Origin: Kordiimonas marina
GTDB taxonomy: Bacteria > Pseudomonadota > Alphaproteobacteria > Sphingomonadales > Kordiimonadaceae
Length of the DNA stretch: 64,000 nt
Assembly: GCF_023006325.1 (NCBI RefSeq)
Contig: NZ_JAINDF010000001.1
Span: 116,863 to 180,862, forward strand
Direction: 5' to 3'
Shown: in pieces, positions 61,764-64,000 of the stretch
Position numbering within the stretch: position 1 is the stretch's first letter
How the letters are laid out: each line of letters opens with the position of its first letter
Made by a program: the position numbers and the translations under genes
The notes under the pieces: generated by a model
Databases searched by the model: none
Told to the model about the DNA's origin: nothing
The model's input: only the letters and a program-made list of their open reading frames with translations

Positions 61764-62318
61764 TTACTGGACGACCAGCACACCGCGGCGGTTCTGGCTC
61801 CAGAACTGCTCACCGTTGCCAACAACGGCCGGGCGTTCCTTACCATAGCTGATGGTGCTGAGGCGCGAGGCCGGGACACCAAGAGCAACGAGATAGTTTT
61901 TAACGGCGGTCGCGCGGCGTTCACCAAGCGCGAGGTTATATTCACGGGTGCCGCGCTCATCGCAGTGACCCTGAACCTGAACCTTGATCTGCGGATAGTG
62001 CTTCAGCCAGTCAGCTTGCTTGCGGAGCGTATCCTGAGCATGAGCCGTCAGCTCGGAGCTATCATATTGGAAGAACACACGGTCCGTACCGGCATAGGCA
62101 ATCATGCCCTGCTCGTTGCCGCCTTTCCAGGTCATCAGTTCCTGTTCTTCAACAGTCGGTGTCTTAACAGCATCCGGCGTACCAGAGCTTCCGCTCTCAA
62201 CAGCAGTTTGCGACTGATCGGTGGTAGCGGACGGTTTGTTTTCGTCTTTCGCACAAGCTGCAACCAGCAGCGCGACAGCGGAAAGATAGACAATCTTCTT
62301 GCCCAGGCGCACGGACAT
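61764..62318 (-). CDS. pal: Peptidoglycan-associated lipoprotein
   Basis: Pal is an outer-membrane lipoprotein that binds peptidoglycan and TolB. The 184-residue protein has a lipobox signal (VALLVAACAKD, Cys22), a Thr/Ser-rich linker, and an OmpA-like domain: DRVFFQYDSSELTAHAQDTL, VQGHCDERGTREYNLALGERRATAV and VPASRLSTISYGKERP. It leads the pal-cpoB pair. Upstream are lysE and pyrC rather than tolB. Confidence 0.97.
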   Translation of the reverse strand: MSVRLGKKIVYLSAVALLVAACAKDENKPSATTDQSQTAVESGSSGTPDAVKTPTVEEQELMTWKGGNEQGMIAYAGTDRVFFQYDSSELTAHAQDTLRKQADWLKHYPQIKVQVQGHCDERGTREYNLALGERRATAVKNYLVALGVPASRLSTISYGKERPAVVGNGEQFWSQNRRGVLVVQ

Positions 62319-62526
62319 AATTTTGCTCCCTCAACGGATTGGGGGCTTCCCCCAGATTACAAATATCATCAACCGACCGTTAACCCTGCCCTCATGCCCT
62401 GATCAACGACCGCTTATTTCGGCAGCAACTATAGAACGCGTTTTCGACATGATCAAGCGCTCAAAATAAGGCAAATACTTGTTCTTTCGTGAATTTTCGA
62501 TGAATTTTAAGTGATCTGCATCACCG
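62319..62526. other. Intergenic region between pal and lysE
   Basis: A 208-bp gap that should hold the pal promoter. It is AT-richer toward lysE. I see no gene, and a small GGGGGC/TTCCCCC-like stem near 62340-62355 is the only structure. Confidence 0.35.
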
Positions 62527-63165
62527 TTACGTGGGCACAACAACACTGGCAATTGCAACGATGGCAAAAACGGCGATAAGCGCCGCGGAAATATGGTTGA
62601 TAATTTCCAGAAGCCGGTCGGTGACTTTATCCCGCAGGAAACGACCAAGGCTGACAAGCGTGCCCCACCATAAAGCGGCGCCAAGAAAAACCCCCAGGAC
62701 GAGCGCGATGGCATCCTGATGGGCGGCTTGGCCACCCGACCCGAGGTCGCCAATGCCTGCGAGCGTATAAAGCCCCAGAAACCCGACAAAAACGCCCGGA
62801 TTCGTCAGCGTCAGCACCAGGCTTGCCGCCATGCCGCGTTTGACACCGCCTGTCTGCGGCTCCCGGTCCAGATGCGGGTGGCTGCGCCAGATACGGATGG
62901 CAAAGACCATCATGATCAACCCACCGCCGAGCCGAAGGGCAATATCATAGGTATTGATCAAGCCGATGACCGCATTGAGGCCCAAGGCGGCTAGCCCGGC
63001 ATAGAAGGCGTCCCCCACCGCGGCGCCGAGACCGATGGCAAAGCCGTCACGTGCCCGACCGAACAGGCTGCGCCTCAAGCAGATTATATTGATGGGCCCC
63101 ACGGGTGCTGACAGAACGAAGCCAAAGCTAATGCCCCAAAGCAGATATCCGACTTCGCTTATCAC
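62527..63165 (-). CDS. LysE-family amino-acid exporter
   Basis: A 212-residue inner-membrane protein with about six hydrophobic segments, typical of LysE/RhtB translocators. It has GISFGFVLSAPVGPINIICLRRSLFGRARDGFAIGLGAAVGDAFY near the N-terminus (APVGP and GAAVGD are family motifs). Exported substrate unknown. The start is GTG at 63165 with AGAGG close by. It ends 209 bp upstream of pal and starts 53 bp after the pyrC stop. Confidence 0.88.
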   Translation of the reverse strand: MISEVGYLLWGISFGFVLSAPVGPINIICLRRSLFGRARDGFAIGLGAAVGDAFYAGLAALGLNAVIGLINTYDIALRLGGGLIMMVFAIRIWRSHPHLDREPQTGGVKRGMAASLVLTLTNPGVFVGFLGLYTLAGIGDLGSGGQAAHQDAIALVLGVFLGAALWWGTLVSLGRFLRDKVTDRLLEIINHISAALIAVFAIVAIASVVVPT

Positions 63166-63218
63166 CGCCTCTTTGGTCCCTGCTGTTAGTGGGAAAGACT
63201 GTTGTTGGAAAGCTGAAC

Positions 63219-64000
63219 TTACGCGTTTTCAAACCCGGCAAAGTGCCAGTTAAGCGTTTCACCGGCATGGAACGGCACCAACGTGGTGCCCGCGCCTTCA
63301 ATGGCCTCCGGCACCAGCGTCGGCTTGCGTTCCAGCACGACCCGGCGGTTGTTGAGCGGCAAACCATAGAATTTCGGGCCATTTTCGGACGCGAAGGCCT
63401 CAAGCTTGTCGAGCGCGCCTTCTTCCTCGAACGTCTTGGCGTAGCTTTCAAGCGCGAAGGGCGCATTGAAGATACCGGCGCAGCCACAGGCGGTTTCCTT
63501 GCGGTCCTGCGCGTGAGGGGCAGAGTCTGTCCCGAGGAAAAACTTGGGCGAGCCCGATGTCGCCGCCTTACGGAGCGCAAGCCTGTGTTCCTCCCGCTTG
63601 ATGACCGGCAGGCAATAGAAATGCGGTTTGATGCCGCCGACCAGCATGGCGTTCCTGTTGCATTCCAGATGCTGCGGCGTGACGGTGGCGCCGATAGTCG
63701 GGCCGCTTGCCTCAACGAAAGCGGCGGCGTCCTTCGTGGTGATATGTTCGAAGACGACCTTGAGCGCCGGGAAATCTGCCGTCACTTTCGACATGACCCG
63801 CTCGATGAACACGGCTTCACGGTCGAAGATATCGATCTCCGGGTCCGTGACCTCACCATGCACCAGAAGCGGCATGCCGATGCGCTGCATGACCTCCAGC
63901 ACACCATGGATGTTCTTAACGTCCGTCACCCCGAAGGCCGAATTGGTGGTCGCGTTCGCTGGGTAAAGCTTGCAGGCGGTGAAACCGCCTTCGGTGAACC
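63219..64000 (-). CDS. pyrC: Dihydroorotase, class II type (5' end outside the window)
   Basis: PyrC cyclises carbamoyl aspartate to dihydroorotate in pyrimidine synthesis. The frame runs past the window edge; upstream codons read [19 protein letters not shown], the E. coli-type carboxylated-lysine block (the K of CKLYP). Visible metal and active-site motifs are [25 protein letters not shown] and the catalytic aspartate in [14 protein letters not shown]. The C-terminus is intact. The GTG at 63929 is internal, not the start. Confidence 0.95.
   Translation of the reverse strand, partial: FTEGGFTACKLYPANATTNSAFGVTDVKNIHGVLEVMQRIGMPLLVHGEVTDPEIDIFDREAVFIERVMSKVTADFPALKVVFEHITTKDAAAFVEASGPTIGATVTPQHLECNRNAMLVGGIKPHFYCLPVIKREEHRLALRKAATSGSPKFFLGTDSAPHAQDRKETACGCAGIFNAPFALESYAKTFEEEGALDKLEAFASENGPKFYGLPLNNRRVVLERKPTLVPEAIEGAGTTLVPFHAGETLNWHFAGFENA

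Noticed and set aside
1-64000. CRISPR arrays, insertion sequences, prophage or integron features
   Set aside because: I saw no spaced direct repeats, transposase, integrase, phage structural gene or attachment site duplication beside the tRNA-Gln gene.

Overview
The window reads as chromosomal DNA of a Gram-negative alphaproteobacterium. Supporting signs are the serC-serA-hisZ-purA order, rluD next to rpoH, pal-cpoB-tilS-ftsH-folP-glmM in one direction, electron-transfer flavoprotein:ubiquinone oxidoreductase (ETF-QO) followed by a TPR lipoprotein and ispE, and alphaproteobacterial small families such as DUF2842 and PAS_5. Base composition is GC-rich apart from a few AT-richer patches. I cannot name the genus; the mix would fit a marine or Kordiimonas-like lineage, but that is inference. 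I see no prophage, insertion sequence, integrase or CRISPR array. Almost all genes are core metabolism, envelope or housekeeping.

Layout. 1-3.7 kb: proline biosynthesis, with proC-proA on the minus strand and proB diverging across a 330-bp AT-rich control region. 3.7-11 kb: two methyltransferases (one MddA-like), a DUF945-like AT-richer gene, an adrenodoxin-reductase-type ferredoxin reductase, and a minus-strand group of TIGR00266/AIM24 protein, Asp-box protein and thioesterase. 11-16.6 kb: sppA-msrB, azoR behind an inverted repeat, a DUF3667 protein, a metallo-beta-lactamase hydrolase and a 46-residue lipoprotein. 16.7-19.5 kb: the complete kynABU operon (tryptophan to anthranilate) with an operator-like palindrome. 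19.6 kb: tRNA-Gln. 19.9-25.2 kb: a nucleotide-sugar epimerase, then ETF-QO, TPR lipoprotein and ispE. 25.4-28.7 kb: uracil-DNA glycosylase, lytic transglycosylase and moaB with overlapping ends. 28.7-30.3 kb: two secreted TonB-C-like proteins flanking the decayed end of a third. 30.4-39 kb: alanine symporter, NTF2-like and PAS_5 proteins, SDR, crotonase-like protein, SRAP peptidase, NUDIX, DUF2842 and a DmdB-like acyl-CoA ligase. 39-44.6 kb: JAMM protease, RluD-type synthase, rpoH, and a predicted membrane pseudokinase with a small membrane partner. 44.8-50.1 kb: serC-serA-hisZ-purA behind a serC-type RNA leader. 50.3-54 kb: sulfotransferase, EF-hand lipoprotein, a 100-bp palindromic repeat, a serine hydrolase and an alpha/beta hydrolase. 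54-62.3 kb: thiD, glmM, folP, ftsH, tilS, cpoB and pal. 62.5-64 kb: a LysE exporter and the 3' part of pyrC.

Most interesting to me are the predicted pseudokinase/membrane pair (42.0-44.6 kb), the TonB-like trio with its in-frame remnant (28.7-30.3 kb), the serC leader, the palindromic repeat at 51.9 kb, the operator-like palindromes before kynA, azoR and proC, a crotonase lacking both catalytic glutamates, and a tiny lipoprotein gene too short for usual gene calling. Nothing here proves a wholly new system; the pseudokinase pair is the best candidate.
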